9,459 nucleotides of DNA from the NCBI GenBank assembly GCA_020426065.1, contig JAGQQT010000125.1, positions 1-9,459 of the forward strand, given 5' to 3'. Within the stretch, counting starts at the first letter, position 1; each line of letters starts with the position of its first letter. The position numbers and the translations under genes were made by a program. The notes below the pieces were generated by a model. It was given only the letters and a program-made list of their open reading frames with translations, was not told where the DNA came from and did not search any database. Of this stretch, positions 9,431 to 9,459 are shown piece after piece. This DNA is from Planctomycetaceae bacterium (lineage in GTDB: Bacteria; Planctomycetota; Planctomycetia; Planctomycetales; Planctomycetaceae).

Positions 9431-9459
9431 TCTACTCATATCAGCGACGAAGGCGTTGG

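Overview
The window comes from a member of the Planctomycetota, probably the Planctomycetaceae (Gimesia/Rubinisphaera-like). The genus is a guess; the phylum rests on the last large gene. That gene has the layout typical of the group: an exported propeller-type dehydrogenase domain, HEAT-like repeats, then a CxxCH haem domain. The exported NHL and PQQ-like beta-propeller proteins and a lone trpC fit the same picture. GC content is moderate, and every gene I can support lies on the + strand.

Layout. (1) 1-906 is the 3' part of an unrecognised gene, cut by the window edge. (2) 907-1170 is a non-coding leader. (3) 1171-2511 encodes an exported NHL-type propeller with a long helical insert and three Cys-Cys pairs. 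(4) 2512-2668 carries two tandem short-loop hairpins running into an 11-base G tract, resembling a REP-type element. (5) 2669-3520 encodes an exported PhnD-like solute-binding protein with no transporter genes beside it. (6) 3517-4695 encodes a PQQ-like beta-propeller that has no signal peptide and no ATG of its own. It overlaps the preceding gene at TTGA, just past an A AAA AAG slippery sequence. (7) 4696-4875 is the leader of trpC. (8) 4876-5670 is trpC (indole-3-glycerol-phosphate synthase). (9) 5711-9247 is the PVC-type haem-binding dehydrogenase-like protein. (10) 9248-9459 is non-coding and holds a 13-bp perfect inverted repeat, a second 7-bp dyad, and a near-consensus sigma-54 (-24/-12) promoter aimed out of the window.

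How the genes may work together. The NHL protein, the PhnD-like protein and the PQQ-like propeller look like one envelope-located module: two have signal peptides, and the third could be exported only if joined to the second. Both exported members carry unusual paired or spaced cysteines, which suggests metal or thiol chemistry, but no substrate can be named. trpC and the haem protein are 40 bases apart and may share a transcript, though their functions appear unrelated.

The two observations most worth following are the possible -1 recoding (or transcriptional slippage) that would fuse the solute-binding protein to the propeller, and the sigma-54 promoter with an upstream dyad placed like an enhancer at the right edge.
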